From Mycobacterium rhizamassiliense (lineage in GTDB: Bacteria; Actinomycetota; Actinomycetes; Mycobacteriales; Mycobacteriaceae): DNA of 64,000 bases. Under the pieces are notes generated by a model. That model was given only the letters and a program-made list of their open reading frames with translations, was not told the DNA's origin and did no database searches. Of this stretch, positions 28,162-37,104 are shown piece by piece. Both the position numbers and the translations under genes were made by a program. Position 1 is the stretch's first letter; each line of letters begins with the position of its first letter. Location of the stretch: assembly GCF_900157375.1 (NCBI RefSeq), contig NZ_LT721901.1, positions 1,573,606 to 1,637,605 on the forward strand, in the 5' to 3' direction.

Positions 28162-29051
28162 GGCAGGTCCTTTTGGGCAATCATCGTCGGGGTGGCCGTC
28201 CGCCAGTCCTCAATGCCGTCCTCGGGCTTGGCGACTGCCAACGCATCGTCATGCACCTCCGCCCAATGCGAGTGGTTGAGTTGATGCATCGAGAAGCAAG
28301 CGTTGAGCGAATTGTGGAATCCCATGTTGTCGACGGTCTGGTTCACCGACTCCTTGATCAACAAGGCCGCCATCGTTGGGGTCTTGGCGATCCGGCGCGC
28401 GAACTCCATGGTCTTATCGGCCAGTTGCTCGGTCGGGAACACCTTGGACACCATGCCGAGCCGGTGGGCCTCGTCGACGTCCATCGAATCACCGGTGAGC
28501 ATGAGTTCTTTGGTCTTGCGTGGACCGAACTCCCATGGATGCGCGAAGTATTCGACACCACACATGCCGAGCCGTGTTCCGACGACGTCGGCGAAGGTGA
28601 CGTCGTCGGCGGCGACGATGAGGTCGCATGACCACATCAACATCAGGCCGGCGGCGAAGACAGTTCCGTTGACCTGAGCGACCGTGATCTTGCGCAGGTC
28701 ACGCCATCTGCGGGTGTTGGTGAAGAAGTAGTGCCACTCCTGCAGCATCCGCCGTTCGGCGCCGGTCCGGGTGCCGCCGTGGATGCCGTAGGTGGGGTGC
28801 TGTGTCGGTCCTGGCGTGCGCTCCGTCACGGCCTCCGACGAGCCCATGTCGTGGCCCGCCGAGAAGATCGACCCGGCTGCGGCCAAGATCACCACGCGCA
28901 CTGTGTCATCGGCCTCCGCCGCGGCGAACGCGTCATCGAGTTCGACCAGCAGGCCGCGGTTCTGGGCGTTTCGCGTCTTCGGCCGGTTGAGGGTGATGCG
29001 CGCGATCGTTCCTTGGTCGAGGGTCTCGTAAATGATGAAGCGGTAGGTCAT
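28158..29051 (-). CDS. Crotonase-family protein, atypical active site
   Basis: This crotonase-fold protein (297 aa) has GSIFSAGHDMGSSEAV and NGTVFAAGLMLMWSCD. Neither usual catalytic Glu is visible: AAGLML replaces GGGxEL, and FADVVGTRLG replaces PEVxLG. The protein is longer than most hydratases, with an insertion around EWHYFFTNTRRWRD. ATG 29051 overlaps the upstream CaiB stop. The open frame extends to 29120, but that lies inside the CaiB gene. It could catalyse a C-C bond reaction or thioester hydrolysis instead of hydration. Confidence 0.82.
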   Translation of the reverse strand: MTYRFIIYETLDQGTIARITLNRPKTRNAQNRGLLVELDDAFAAAEADDTVRVVILAAAGSIFSAGHDMGSSEAVTERTPGPTQHPTYGIHGGTRTGAERRMLQEWHYFFTNTRRWRDLRKITVAQVNGTVFAAGLMLMWSCDLIVAADDVTFADVVGTRLGMCGVEYFAHPWEFGPRKTKELMLTGDSMDVDEAHRLGMVSKVFPTEQLADKTMEFARRIAKTPTMAALLIKESVNQTVDNMGFHNSLNACFSMHQLNHSHWAEVHDDALAVAKPEDGIEDWRTATPTMIAQKDLP

Positions 29052-30295
29052 CTGGCGATCCCGATCTTGTCGTGGCTGTTTGGCGATGTCGGGTGCTGCT
29101 GTTTGGGCGGATGCCAGCACGCATCGGAATGCTCGAGCTCGTCGATGTCCTGCTCGCTGAAGCCCAACCAGGCCTGAAGGATCGCGGTGGTGTCGGCACC
29201 TAGGCGGGCGCCGGGCCGCGTCGTGCGGGGCAGGCCGAGTGCGACCTGGTCTGGTGAGGCAGGCAGCTCCCGACTGCCGACATCGGGATGGAAGACGTCA
29301 CGGTAAGCCCCGCGACTGCGCAACTGGGGATCACGCCACAGATCCTCGAGGTTCTCCACGACCGCTGCGGCCAGCCCGGCGCGCTGAAGCCGGACCACGG
29401 CCTGGTAGGGCGTGAAGGTGGCGCACCAGGCGGTAAGCGCAGAGCGTATTTCGTTGCCGGCATCCGCATCACCCGTTTCGGGCTCCTCGATTTCGAGCAG
29501 AGCGCAGGCCGCGGCGACGTCGGCGGCGTCTTCGAGTTCCACCGCGACCCACGCGTCTTCACCGAGGCAGCAGAACACTCCCGACAGTGCCGATCCGGGG
29601 ACGGCGTTGGGCGCCTGGCTCCACGCCGCACCTCCGTTCATACTCGCCAGGTACAGCGGCGCCATGACTGCCGCACCGGTTTCGGCCTGGGCGAGGTCGA
29701 TATGGACCGCCGGCCCGCCCTGACGAACCGACTCCACGGCTCCCAGGATCGCCGACACGGCATGGTGGGCGCCGACAAAGTCGAAATGCGTACCGTCGAA
29801 GGCCCAACTTGAGGCCAGCCCAAGGTAATTGGCGATGTTGGATGCGTAGGCACGGTACTTCGCGCGTCGACCGGACTGCCCGTACCCGGTGAGCGACGCC
29901 ATCACCAGCCCGGGGCGCCGCCGGCTCAGGGTTTCGAAACCGCAACCCCAGCGGTCCATCTGGCCGGGACTGAAGTTCTCCACCACCACATCGACCGCGG
30001 CGACCAATCGACGAAATAAGGCGCGGCCGGATTCGACGTCCATGTTCAGTGAGACGCTGCGCTGGCCCGAAGTGAGGCTGGCAAACATGTTGGTCGTTCG
30101 AATGCCGGAGGGCTCGTGGATGTTCGGGTGATCCAGACTGAAGTAACTGCGCAACGCCTCCGGTCGGCGCGGCGACTCGACCTTCGCGACCTCCGCGCCC
30201 AAGTCGGACAACATGGTCGCGCACACGTTGCCGACGACGAACGTGCCGAAACTGATGACGCGCAGCCCGGCGAGCGGTCCAGATTCAGACGACAC
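29048..30295 (-). CDS. CaiB/BaiF-type CoA transferase
   Basis: This is a family III CoA transferase (415 aa) with LAGLRVISFGTFVVGN, LSDLGAEVAKVESP and VVENFSPGQMDRWG. At the nucleophile position it reads LAQAETGA, with Glu in place of Asp. GTG 30295 is supported by GGAGAG about seven bases upstream and overlaps the preceding gene by eleven bases. The upstream frame to 30550 is shadow. It is adjacent to and coupled with a second CaiB gene (30285-31502); together they mirror the two halves of the fused proteins at 15137 and 42924. Confidence 0.86.
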   Translation of the reverse strand: MSSESGPLAGLRVISFGTFVVGNVCATMLSDLGAEVAKVESPRRPEALRSYFSLDHPNIHEPSGIRTTNMFASLTSGQRSVSLNMDVESGRALFRRLVAAVDVVVENFSPGQMDRWGCGFETLSRRRPGLVMASLTGYGQSGRRAKYRAYASNIANYLGLASSWAFDGTHFDFVGAHHAVSAILGAVESVRQGGPAVHIDLAQAETGAAVMAPLYLASMNGGAAWSQAPNAVPGSALSGVFCCLGEDAWVAVELEDAADVAAACALLEIEEPETGDADAGNEIRSALTAWCATFTPYQAVVRLQRAGLAAAVVENLEDLWRDPQLRSRGAYRDVFHPDVGSRELPASPDQVALGLPRTTRPGARLGADTTAILQAWLGFSEQDIDELEHSDACWHPPKQQHPTSPNSHDKIGIAR

Positions 30296-31502
30296 CGGCA
30301 GCTCTCCATCTCGACAGCTCTTCTTCGCCGACGCCCAGTTCCTTGCACAGCGTTTGGGTGTCGGCGTCAGCGGGCCGAGCGGGGCGACGCGGCACCTGCA
30401 ACGGCGGCTGTGACCGGAACGGGTGACCGGGAACGCGCACCGACCCCAGTGCCATCGAGGGCACCGTGACGAAGAACTGCCTGTCGACCATGTGCGGATC
30501 ATCGGCCATCTCGCCTGGAGCAAAGCTGAGCGCACACGGCAGCCCCGCATCCTGCGCCCGATCGACGAATTCCGCGGCGCCCCATTGCGCCATATACGGC
30601 GTGATGAGTTCGGTCAACAGGTCAAACAGCTGCACCCGCATCGCGCGCTCCTCGTAGAGTGGATCGGCGAGCTCGTCTGGTCTGCCCAGCACGTCGACGA
30701 AGATCGACCAGTGGTGCAGTGCGTGCGCGGCGATGTCCACCCGGCCGTCGCGGCATTGCCACACTCCGCCGGGCGGTGGCCCGAAGTTGGTGCGGCGGTC
30801 GGGAATTCGGCCCGACGTATCGAACTGGTCGATAGTCAGCTTCTGCCACGACGCCGCCTCGTGCACCGACAGATCGATGGCGACGCCACCTGTGTGATCG
30901 CGCCCGGTCAGCAACGCTGCCTGCACCAGATAGGCCGCACGTACCCCGGCAAGGTCGAACATGTGCGCTCCGGGCATCGCCACCGGCGGGCCCTCCACCG
31001 GTCCTGTCACAGACATCAGTCCGCTACCGGCGAAGGCCGTGAAAGGTGTTGACCTCCAACAACGCTGCGGACCGGTCAGCCCGTAGGCGGTGACTGCGCA
31101 CACCACCGCATCGTCGGCCGCCCAGTCCAGCGTCGGGCCCCGAGTCAACCCGACGACGGCGCGACCAGGGCGCGTGGTGACCAGCACGGCGTCGGCGCTC
31201 GCGCCGACGCGCCTTAAAAATGGCAGCGCTTGGGCGCTCGTCCAGTCCACCGACACTGAACGCTTGGTCTGCTGCAGGTACTCGTGATCGAGGCTTACTC
31301 GGCCGCCTGACGACGACGTGGCCAGCGGCGGGACACGACGCGAATCTTCACCAGCGGGCCGCTCGAGCACGATCACATCGGCACCCAGGTCGGCCAACAG
31401 CCGGCCGGCATAGCTGACCATGCGCCCGCCGACCTCGATGATCCGCTTGCCGCGCAACGGTGCGTCGACTTCGGTTGCCGCCTCGCTCGATTCGTCGCTC
31501 AT
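30285..31502 (-). CDS. CaiB/BaiF-type CoA transferase
   Basis: This family III CoA transferase homologue (405 aa) begins LRGKRIIEVGGRMVSYAGRLL and contains ADLGADVIVLERPAGED. The nucleophile region reads IDLSVHEAAS with Glu rather than Asp. It resembles the first halves of the tandem CaiB proteins in this window (AYGLTGP...WR block followed by SAVTG/SVTG). It overlaps the following CaiB by eleven bases. The pair probably forms one heteromeric transferase. No strong ribosome site precedes ATG 31502. Confidence 0.85.
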   Translation of the reverse strand: MSDESSEAATEVDAPLRGKRIIEVGGRMVSYAGRLLADLGADVIVLERPAGEDSRRVPPLATSSSGGRVSLDHEYLQQTKRSVSVDWTSAQALPFLRRVGASADAVLVTTRPGRAVVGLTRGPTLDWAADDAVVCAVTAYGLTGPQRCWRSTPFTAFAGSGLMSVTGPVEGPPVAMPGAHMFDLAGVRAAYLVQAALLTGRDHTGGVAIDLSVHEAASWQKLTIDQFDTSGRIPDRRTNFGPPPGGVWQCRDGRVDIAAHALHHWSIFVDVLGRPDELADPLYEERAMRVQLFDLLTELITPYMAQWGAAEFVDRAQDAGLPCALSFAPGEMADDPHMVDRQFFVTVPSMALGSVRVPGHPFRSQPPLQVPRRPARPADADTQTLCKELGVGEEELSRWRAAGVV

Positions 31503-31523
31503 CTAGGGTGCCCGCAGATCGGG

Positions 31524-32636
31524 TCAGGCGCTGGCATCGACGCGCTTGGATTCCGCGTCCTTTTCTGCGTTCTCCTTGGCGGCAGGAATGATTTCTTCGG
31601 CGAAGATCTTCATAGCCTCCAGGACGTGCTCCTGCTCCATGGCCCCGCCCTTGTTGAGGGTGAGAATGAAGTTCTCCCAGCCGTGCTCGTTGTTCATGGC
31701 ACGAATTTTCTCGATGATCGAATCTGGGCTGCCGATAAAGGCGGTCGGCATTTGCAGGATCTTGTCGTACGGGTCGATGTCGCGCGATGCGATGGTGTCA
31801 TACCAATTCGAGTACGCCTGGTAGTCCTTGGGAACCTCTTCGCCCCGCTCGAACGGTGCCGCGTACTGCTGAAGGAACTGCATGTTCAGCCGCACGCTGT
31901 CACGTGGGTAGTTCAGCGCGAACTGCTCGTCATTGCTGGTGAATGCGGTGGTGAGTGCCCAGGTGTCTGACACGTCACGGTCGACGTCGTACTTGTCGTG
32001 CGCCTGATACAGCAACTGAAGGCTCTTCGACAGCTCGGGGTCAGGAATGTAGGGGTTGCCGACCATCATGCCGTAGCCCTTCGATACCCCCCAGTCGATG
32101 GTTGATGCCGTGCGCAGAACCGCGATGTAGAACGGCACCTTCTGCTGCGTTGGCCGCGGGAAGATGTTGATGTCCTCTCCGCGGGTGAACTTTCCTTCCC
32201 ACGAATAACTTTCGTGGGTGAGCAGGTTCTCGATGACCTCGACGGATTCGATGAAGCGCTCGGTGCTTTCCTCCATGGGAATGCCGAACTTCTTGAATTC
32301 CTTCTGCTGATAGCCGCGGCCCAGGCCGAGGTCGAACCGGCCGCCGCTGATCGCGTCCACCATCGCGACCCGCTCTGCCATGCGGATCGGGTTCATGAAC
32401 GCCGGGATCACAACGGCTGTACCGATGCGGGCGTGCTTGGTCACAGCGGCCACCGACGCGCCGAAGACGAACGGGTCGGCGATCGTGCCATACGGCGAAA
32501 AGTGGTGTTCGCCAAGCCAGATCGTGTCGTAGCCCATGTCATCGGCGGCCCGGCACTGGTCGAGGTTGCGCCGATACACCTCGTCGCCAGGCAACATCGG
32601 TGGCTTCTCGCCGAGGATGAAAATTCCGAACTTCAT
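31524..32636 (-). CDS. LLM-class flavin-dependent oxidoreductase (luciferase-like)
   Basis: This bacterial-luciferase-like protein (370 aa) begins MKFGIFILGEKPPM and has GYDTIWLGEHHFSPYG, SGGRFDLGLGRGYQQKEF and FIGSPDSIIEKI. The EHHF motif and C-terminal part resemble FMN-dependent alkanal or terpenoid monooxygenases, in contrast to the F420-like protein at 4261. It probably inserts oxygen into a carbonyl or terpenoid-like intermediate with a separate flavin reductase, which is not seen here. It lies between the CaiB pair and an amidohydrolase. Confidence 0.88.
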   Translation of the reverse strand: MKFGIFILGEKPPMLPGDEVYRRNLDQCRAADDMGYDTIWLGEHHFSPYGTIADPFVFGASVAAVTKHARIGTAVVIPAFMNPIRMAERVAMVDAISGGRFDLGLGRGYQQKEFKKFGIPMEESTERFIESVEVIENLLTHESYSWEGKFTRGEDINIFPRPTQQKVPFYIAVLRTASTIDWGVSKGYGMMVGNPYIPDPELSKSLQLLYQAHDKYDVDRDVSDTWALTTAFTSNDEQFALNYPRDSVRLNMQFLQQYAAPFERGEEVPKDYQAYSNWYDTIASRDIDPYDKILQMPTAFIGSPDSIIEKIRAMNNEHGWENFILTLNKGGAMEQEHVLEAMKIFAEEIIPAAKENAEKDAESKRVDASA

Positions 32637-32677
32637 ATGCCTATGTCCTCTCGAAGGGTTAGTAATTGTTGTCCTGC

Positions 32678-33934
32678 TCAGCTGCGGCCAACAAGGGCCA
32701 GACCGTTGTCGCGCATGACCAGCTTCTGCGCAGACGCGTCAAGCATGTCGAGATGGTCTACGAGCTGACTGGGGAAGGCCAGCCCCTCCGAATGCGGGAA
32801 ATCTGAGCCGCCCAGGAGAACTTCGGCGCCGACCTTGTCGATGACGTCGGCCATGTCGTCTTCCCAGAACGGCACCACCCGGAAGTGGCGCTTGAAGATC
32901 TTGCTCGGCCGCTCGGGCAGCTGCCCACCGATCCAGCGGCCGTTGCGGCCCATTCCGCGCATCTTGTCGAGCTTTCGCACGAACAGCGGAATCCATTCGC
33001 ACCCATGTTCGGCCGAAACGATCTTCAGATTCGGGAATCGGCTGAACACGTTGCCGTAAATGAGTTGGCTGAACGTCTCTTGAGCCGGCACGTCGCCGTA
33101 GGCCCAATACCACTGCCAGGCGGACTGAGTGAAAAACGTGGGGTTTTCCTCCTCCCCCCATTCGCGGGACCGACCGGCCTTGTAGCCGGGGGGTGCTTCG
33201 TTGATGTGGTAGCTCACCGTCGCGTGGGCGTCGTTGATGCGTCCCCAGATCCGGTCGAAGTAGGGGTCGCCGGGCGAGCGGCCGTAGGCGGGGCCGGGCA
33301 CCATCGCGACCACTTTGCCGCCGCGTTCGAAGAAGTAGTCGAGCTGTTCGCAGGTCCGGTCGACGTCGCGCATGGAGAAGATGGGAGCCACAAACATGCG
33401 GTCCGCGCGCGCGAATCCCCACTCTTCCTCGAGCCAGCGCAGATATGACCACGACGAGGCGTAGAAGAGGTCGTCGTCGGTGAGCACGTGCTCGGCCAGC
33501 AGCCCGATTCCGGTCGAGTAGAGCATGCAGGCCTCGATGTTCTGCTTGTCGAGTTGTTCGAGCCGGAGGTCGGCGTCGGCGAAAGCCGGGTCCGGTTCCA
33601 TCCACTGGTAGGTGCCGGCCTCACCGGATCCTTTTTTGATGCCTTTCAACAGCTCCTTGAGCGATCCGGGATGAGGCACCTTGCCGTGGTGCCCGTCGCT
33701 CTCGCGGGCGTTGCCGTCGAATTTGAACAGCGTCTTGCCGCCTTCGACGACGACCCGCAATGTCCGGTCCTTGTACTTGTCCTCGATGTGACGCGTATAG
33801 CAGTCCTCCCCCTCGGTCAGGTGCTGATCCGCATCGAAGATCGGGTACTCGGTGAACGTCTTGTACTCAAGGTATTGCGACTTCAATTCGCCTGCCCCAG
33901 CGGTGATTTCGGTGTTCAACTGTTGCTGCTCCAT
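32678..33934 (-). CDS. Amidohydrolase (COG2159 type)
   Basis: This 418-aa amidohydrolase has the N-terminal FDADQHLTEGEDCY, with one His of the usual metal pair, a mid-barrel SYHINEAPPGY, and the C-terminal GGSDFPHSEGLAFP. It is close in design to the partial gene at position 1, including the ending VMRDNGLALVG. ATG 33934 follows AGGAG and overlaps the 3' end of the SDR upstream by 19 bases, so the longer open frame to 34024 is rejected. It probably works with the adjacent luciferase-like oxygenase and lactonase on a ring-cleavage route. Confidence 0.9.
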   Translation of the reverse strand: MEQQQLNTEITAGAGELKSQYLEYKTFTEYPIFDADQHLTEGEDCYTRHIEDKYKDRTLRVVVEGGKTLFKFDGNARESDGHHGKVPHPGSLKELLKGIKKGSGEAGTYQWMEPDPAFADADLRLEQLDKQNIEACMLYSTGIGLLAEHVLTDDDLFYASSWSYLRWLEEEWGFARADRMFVAPIFSMRDVDRTCEQLDYFFERGGKVVAMVPGPAYGRSPGDPYFDRIWGRINDAHATVSYHINEAPPGYKAGRSREWGEEENPTFFTQSAWQWYWAYGDVPAQETFSQLIYGNVFSRFPNLKIVSAEHGCEWIPLFVRKLDKMRGMGRNGRWIGGQLPERPSKIFKRHFRVVPFWEDDMADVIDKVGAEVLLGGSDFPHSEGLAFPSQLVDHLDMLDASAQKLVMRDNGLALVGRS

Positions 33935-34680
33935 GTGCTTGCTCCTTCTACTGGTAGGAGGACTCCGTTGATGAAAGACGCTGCCGGCGAGAGCAGGTAG
34001 CAGATCGCCGTGGCGACCTCCCACGGCTGACCGTGGCGGCCCATCGGATACTTGGCGAACCGCTCGACGTTTGCCGGTGCGGCGAAGGCGCCTGCGGTGC
34101 GCTCGGTGACGGTGCCCCCGGGCGCGACGGCGTTGACTCGCGGTCTGCCGCGAAGTTTGACCGCAAGGTGGCGGCTGTAGCCGACGACGCCGGCCTTTGC
34201 AGCCGGATACCAGTCGGGTGTGGCATCGACTCTGAGGTTTCCGGCGATGGATGCGGTGAATACAACGCTTGCAGCTTCGGTGGCGTGGGCGCCCAGGAAC
34301 GCCTCCGTCATCGCCGCGTAGCCCCCGACTGCTTGACGCACGCCATCAGACACCGACATCGGCGTGGTACTTGGTGGCCCCGCGTTATTGACGAGGTACT
34401 GAATCTCCATGCCGGCGACGTCCTGCCACGCCCGGTCAATTTCTGCATCGACTGAGGTGTCGACGCGACGACACATCACCGTCCCCTTTGCCGATGCGAG
34501 GTCCTGGGCCAGGGCCTCTAACTTGTCGGCGTTGATGTCCCAGGCCAGCACGGAGACCCCGCTCCGGGCCAAAATCCCGGCCACCGAACGCCCGATACCA
34601 CTGGCTGCTCCCGACACCACCGCGGCCTGACCCGGCTCGAAACCCAATCCGGAGAAGTCGTACGCCGGTTCGACAGTCAC
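33916..34680 (-). CDS. Short-chain dehydrogenase/reductase
   Basis: This SDR (254 aa) has VVSGAASGIGRSVAGIL, NNAGPPSTT and FTASIAGNL, with Tyr/Lys in WYPAAKAGVVGYS. The C-terminal AASFINGVLLPVEGA is family-typical. The GTG at 34680 forms a GTGA overlap with the stop of the lactonase gene; the long upstream frame to 35013 lies antisense-like inside that gene and is rejected. The protein probably oxidises an alcohol intermediate between the lactonase and amidohydrolase steps. Confidence 0.86.
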   Translation of the reverse strand: MTVEPAYDFSGLGFEPGQAAVVSGAASGIGRSVAGILARSGVSVLAWDINADKLEALAQDLASAKGTVMCRRVDTSVDAEIDRAWQDVAGMEIQYLVNNAGPPSTTPMSVSDGVRQAVGGYAAMTEAFLGAHATEAASVVFTASIAGNLRVDATPDWYPAAKAGVVGYSRHLAVKLRGRPRVNAVAPGGTVTERTAGAFAAPANVERFAKYPMGRHGQPWEVATAICYLLSPAASFINGVLLPVEGASTWSSNS

Positions 34681-35576
34681 TGCCGCTCGATTCGGTAGGC
34701 CCGCACCGCGCCCGTACCTCTGCCGGCGTGTAAGTCCTCGACGGTGACCTTTGCGGTAACCACGAACAGGGTGTCCCCGCGCTCGCCGCCCACCGCACAC
34801 GCCACCGCCCAGGAGCCGGGAGTGGACGTCGAGGCGAGAATCGCGCCGTCCTCGGCTATGAGGAGAAACTCCGAGGTGAACGGGCAGCACACCCAGACCG
34901 CTCCCCCGGGATCCAGCGCGATGCCGTCGGGCTTTCGCCCGCCAAGTTCGGCGAATACCTCTGGGGCACCGAGGGATCCGTCCGGGGCGACGTCGAACTT
35001 GACCAACCGGCATCCCTGAGTTTCGGCCGCGATCAACGTGCGCCCGTCGGCGGTGATGACCATCCCATTGGGGACACGCAGGTCATCGGCCACCACGCGT
35101 GTCTCGCCGTGCTCGTCCACAAGGATGATCGGACAGCGCAGGACGTCGCCGGGCCTGACACCGGTCAAGTCGGGCAGCGTCGATACATAGGCCCTCCCGT
35201 GGGTATCGGCCACGAGGTCGTTGAGTGCGCCGCGGAAGGACGCGCCGATGTCGGCCACCGTTTGCAGCGCCCCTTCCGCCGATCCCCGCAACAATCGCCC
35301 GTTGTGCGCGGACGCGATAAGGACGTCGCCGTTCGGCAGCGGCGCGAGCCCAGAAGGTTGACCCGGCACGTAGTAGCGAGTGGTCAGTACGCCGGCGAGG
35401 TTGACCGATGACACACGGCGCGAGTAGAAGTCGGAGAACCACAGCTCCCCTCTGTGCCAGCGGGGCCCCTCCAGAAATCCCAATCCATCGGCCAGAATGC
35501 GTTCCGCGCCGACGCGGATTTCGTCGGTCGCCCCAGGCAGCTGCGTTGAGGTTGCGCTCGACGGCTTGATCGCCAT
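34677..35576 (-). CDS. SMP-30/gluconolactonase-family lactonase
   Basis: This six-bladed propeller hydrolase (299 aa) has the metal-site segment LGFLEGPRWHRGELWFSD near residue 35, LAPLPNGDVLIASAHNGRL, and the conserved PNGMVITADGRTLI and KPDGIALDPGGAVWV blocks. Such enzymes open lactones with a divalent metal. As the first gene of a - operon containing a luciferase-like oxygenase (possible Baeyer-Villiger-type chemistry) and an amidohydrolase, a lactone substrate made by that oxygenase is plausible. It is divergent from the acyl-CoA dehydrogenase pair at 35946. Confidence 0.9.
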   Translation of the reverse strand: MAIKPSSATSTQLPGATDEIRVGAERILADGLGFLEGPRWHRGELWFSDFYSRRVSSVNLAGVLTTRYYVPGQPSGLAPLPNGDVLIASAHNGRLLRGSAEGALQTVADIGASFRGALNDLVADTHGRAYVSTLPDLTGVRPGDVLRCPIILVDEHGETRVVADDLRVPNGMVITADGRTLIAAETQGCRLVKFDVAPDGSLGAPEVFAELGGRKPDGIALDPGGAVWVCCPFTSEFLLIAEDGAILASTSTPGSWAVACAVGGERGDTLFVVTAKVTVEDLHAGRGTGAVRAYRIERQ

Positions 35577-35945
35577 GATCGCGGCGCGCCTCCTGCCTCA
35601 ACATTTGTGCGCACCACTGGACTGCGCGCGTGCCGATGTCCCAACGGCAATCAAAAGAGCCTGATTAATTCCGGCGTGGCCGCCGTGCGCCAGCATGGCA
35701 ACGGCGTCCAGATTGTCATTGCATGTACTATAATATGGCGATCTGAATAAAGCCAACGTCCGTCCAAATCTGGTCAAGATCACCAGGTTCGGCACGACAC
35801 CAGGAACGGTCCCGGTGCTCACCACCTGCTATCCGAACGCACTGTTCGCACTGCTGAAGGCCCGGTCGCTGGCCGCCTGGTCGGTGTGGCCTCTGGCGCC
35901 CTTTAGACAGCTGCCGCGGACTACTGATGGCGCGGAGACGCTTCG
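35577..35945. promoter_or_regulatory. Divergent control region with TATAAT box
   Basis: This 369-base gap separates the lactonase operon (-) from the dehydrogenase pair (+). A perfect TATAAT at 35729-35734 sits in the only AT-rich patch. Read on the other strand the same patch gives TATTAT, so it could serve either operon. The stretch from about 35750 to 35945 is an open frame without a start codon on + (NKANVRPNLVK...), possibly a gene remnant; I see no recognisable protein in it. Confidence 0.4.
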
Positions 35946-37103
35946 GTGAGGTTCGAACTGAGCGAGGAGCAGCGGTTCCTCGTCGACACGACTCAAAGCT
36001 TCCTGGCCAAGGAGCTACCGCCTACCGCCCTGCGCGCATGGATGCGCAATGCTGCCGGCCAGGACTACCGTCAGTGGTGGCGCACGTGTGCGGGCCTCGG
36101 GTGGTCGGGCATCTTCGCCCCGGAGTCCTGCGACGACTACGGTTCGGTGTCCGGGGCGCCGGTCGTCGACGCGGCGATCGTTAGCGAGATCGCCGGCCGG
36201 GCGCTGGCGCCGTCGGCGCTGCCGGGATGCAGTGTCGCGGTACGGGCTCTCGGCGATGCCGCACCCGACGCCGACCCGACCTTGCGCGGCGTACTGGACG
36301 GCAGCCGTATCGCCGCGTTTGCGCTCGAGGAGCCCGCAGGAATATGGAACCTCGACGCGATAGCAACCAGCGCTCGGCGAGAAGGCGACGACCTCGTCCT
36401 GACCGGCAGCAAAGTCAACGTCCCCGACGCCGCGACCGCTGACGTGCTGGTTGTGGCATGTCAGGTCGACGACGGCGTCGGTCTGGTTTTGGTGCCTATC
36501 GATGCCGCGGGCGTCGACGTCACGCAAAAGCGGGGGTTGGACCTGCTACGCGAGTTCGGCGATGTGCGCCTGGACAATGTGCGGGTGGGCGCTGATGCGC
36601 TGTTATCCGCCGGTGCGCCGTCGTCAAAGGTCGCCGAGGATGCGCGCCGCCTTGCGACCTGCCTGCAGCTCGCCGAAACCGTCGGGGCGGTCGACCACCT
36701 CTGCGGACTGCTGCTCGATTATGCGCACACGCGGCACGCATTCGGCCGCCCTATCGGTGGTTTCCAGGCGCTCAAGCACCGGATCGCCGATGTCACGCTC
36801 TGGGTTGAGAGCTGCAAGGGCACCGCAGACGCCGCCGTCGACGCGGTGTCAGAAGATTCCGACGAAGCCGAATTGCTGGTCAGCGTGGCCAAATCCTATG
36901 TCGGCGATCGCTCGATCCGCATCGTTCAGGAATGCACGCAGATGTTCGGGGGCATCGGTCTGACCTGGGAGCACGACGCCCACCTTTATCTGCGCCGGGT
37001 CACCACCAACCGGGCGCTGCTGGGTACACCTGAACAGCACCGGGCGCATATCGCCCGGCTTTTGCACGTCAGCGACGGTGTGGGGGCTTGGGATTTCCAC
37101 TGA
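35946..37103 (+). CDS. Acyl-CoA dehydrogenase, Glu-containing partner
   Basis: This acyl-CoA dehydrogenase-fold protein (385 aa) starts VRFELSEEQRFLVDTTQ and ends with the FGGIGLTWEHDAHLYLRRV block that holds the expected Glu. The middle contains YAHTRHAFGRPIGGFQALKH. The GTG at 35946 has a GGAG-type site about ten bases upstream. The stop is one base before the ATG of its likely partner at 37105. With 5414/7743 and 20614/21760 this is the third such split pair in the window. Confidence 0.87.
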   Translation: MRFELSEEQRFLVDTTQSFLAKELPPTALRAWMRNAAGQDYRQWWRTCAGLGWSGIFAPESCDDYGSVSGAPVVDAAIVSEIAGRALAPSALPGCSVAVRALGDAAPDADPTLRGVLDGSRIAAFALEEPAGIWNLDAIATSARREGDDLVLTGSKVNVPDAATADVLVVACQVDDGVGLVLVPIDAAGVDVTQKRGLDLLREFGDVRLDNVRVGADALLSAGAPSSKVAEDARRLATCLQLAETVGAVDHLCGLLLDYAHTRHAFGRPIGGFQALKHRIADVTLWVESCKGTADAAVDAVSEDSDEAELLVSVAKSYVGDRSIRIVQECTQMFGGIGLTWEHDAHLYLRRVTTNRALLGTPEQHRAHIARLLHVSDGVGAWDFH

Positions 37104-37104
37104 C

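Noticed and set aside
35750-35948. Open + frame without start before the dehydrogenase pair
   Set aside because: It has no start codon in frame and no recognisable domain. It could be a remnant, but that cannot be shown.
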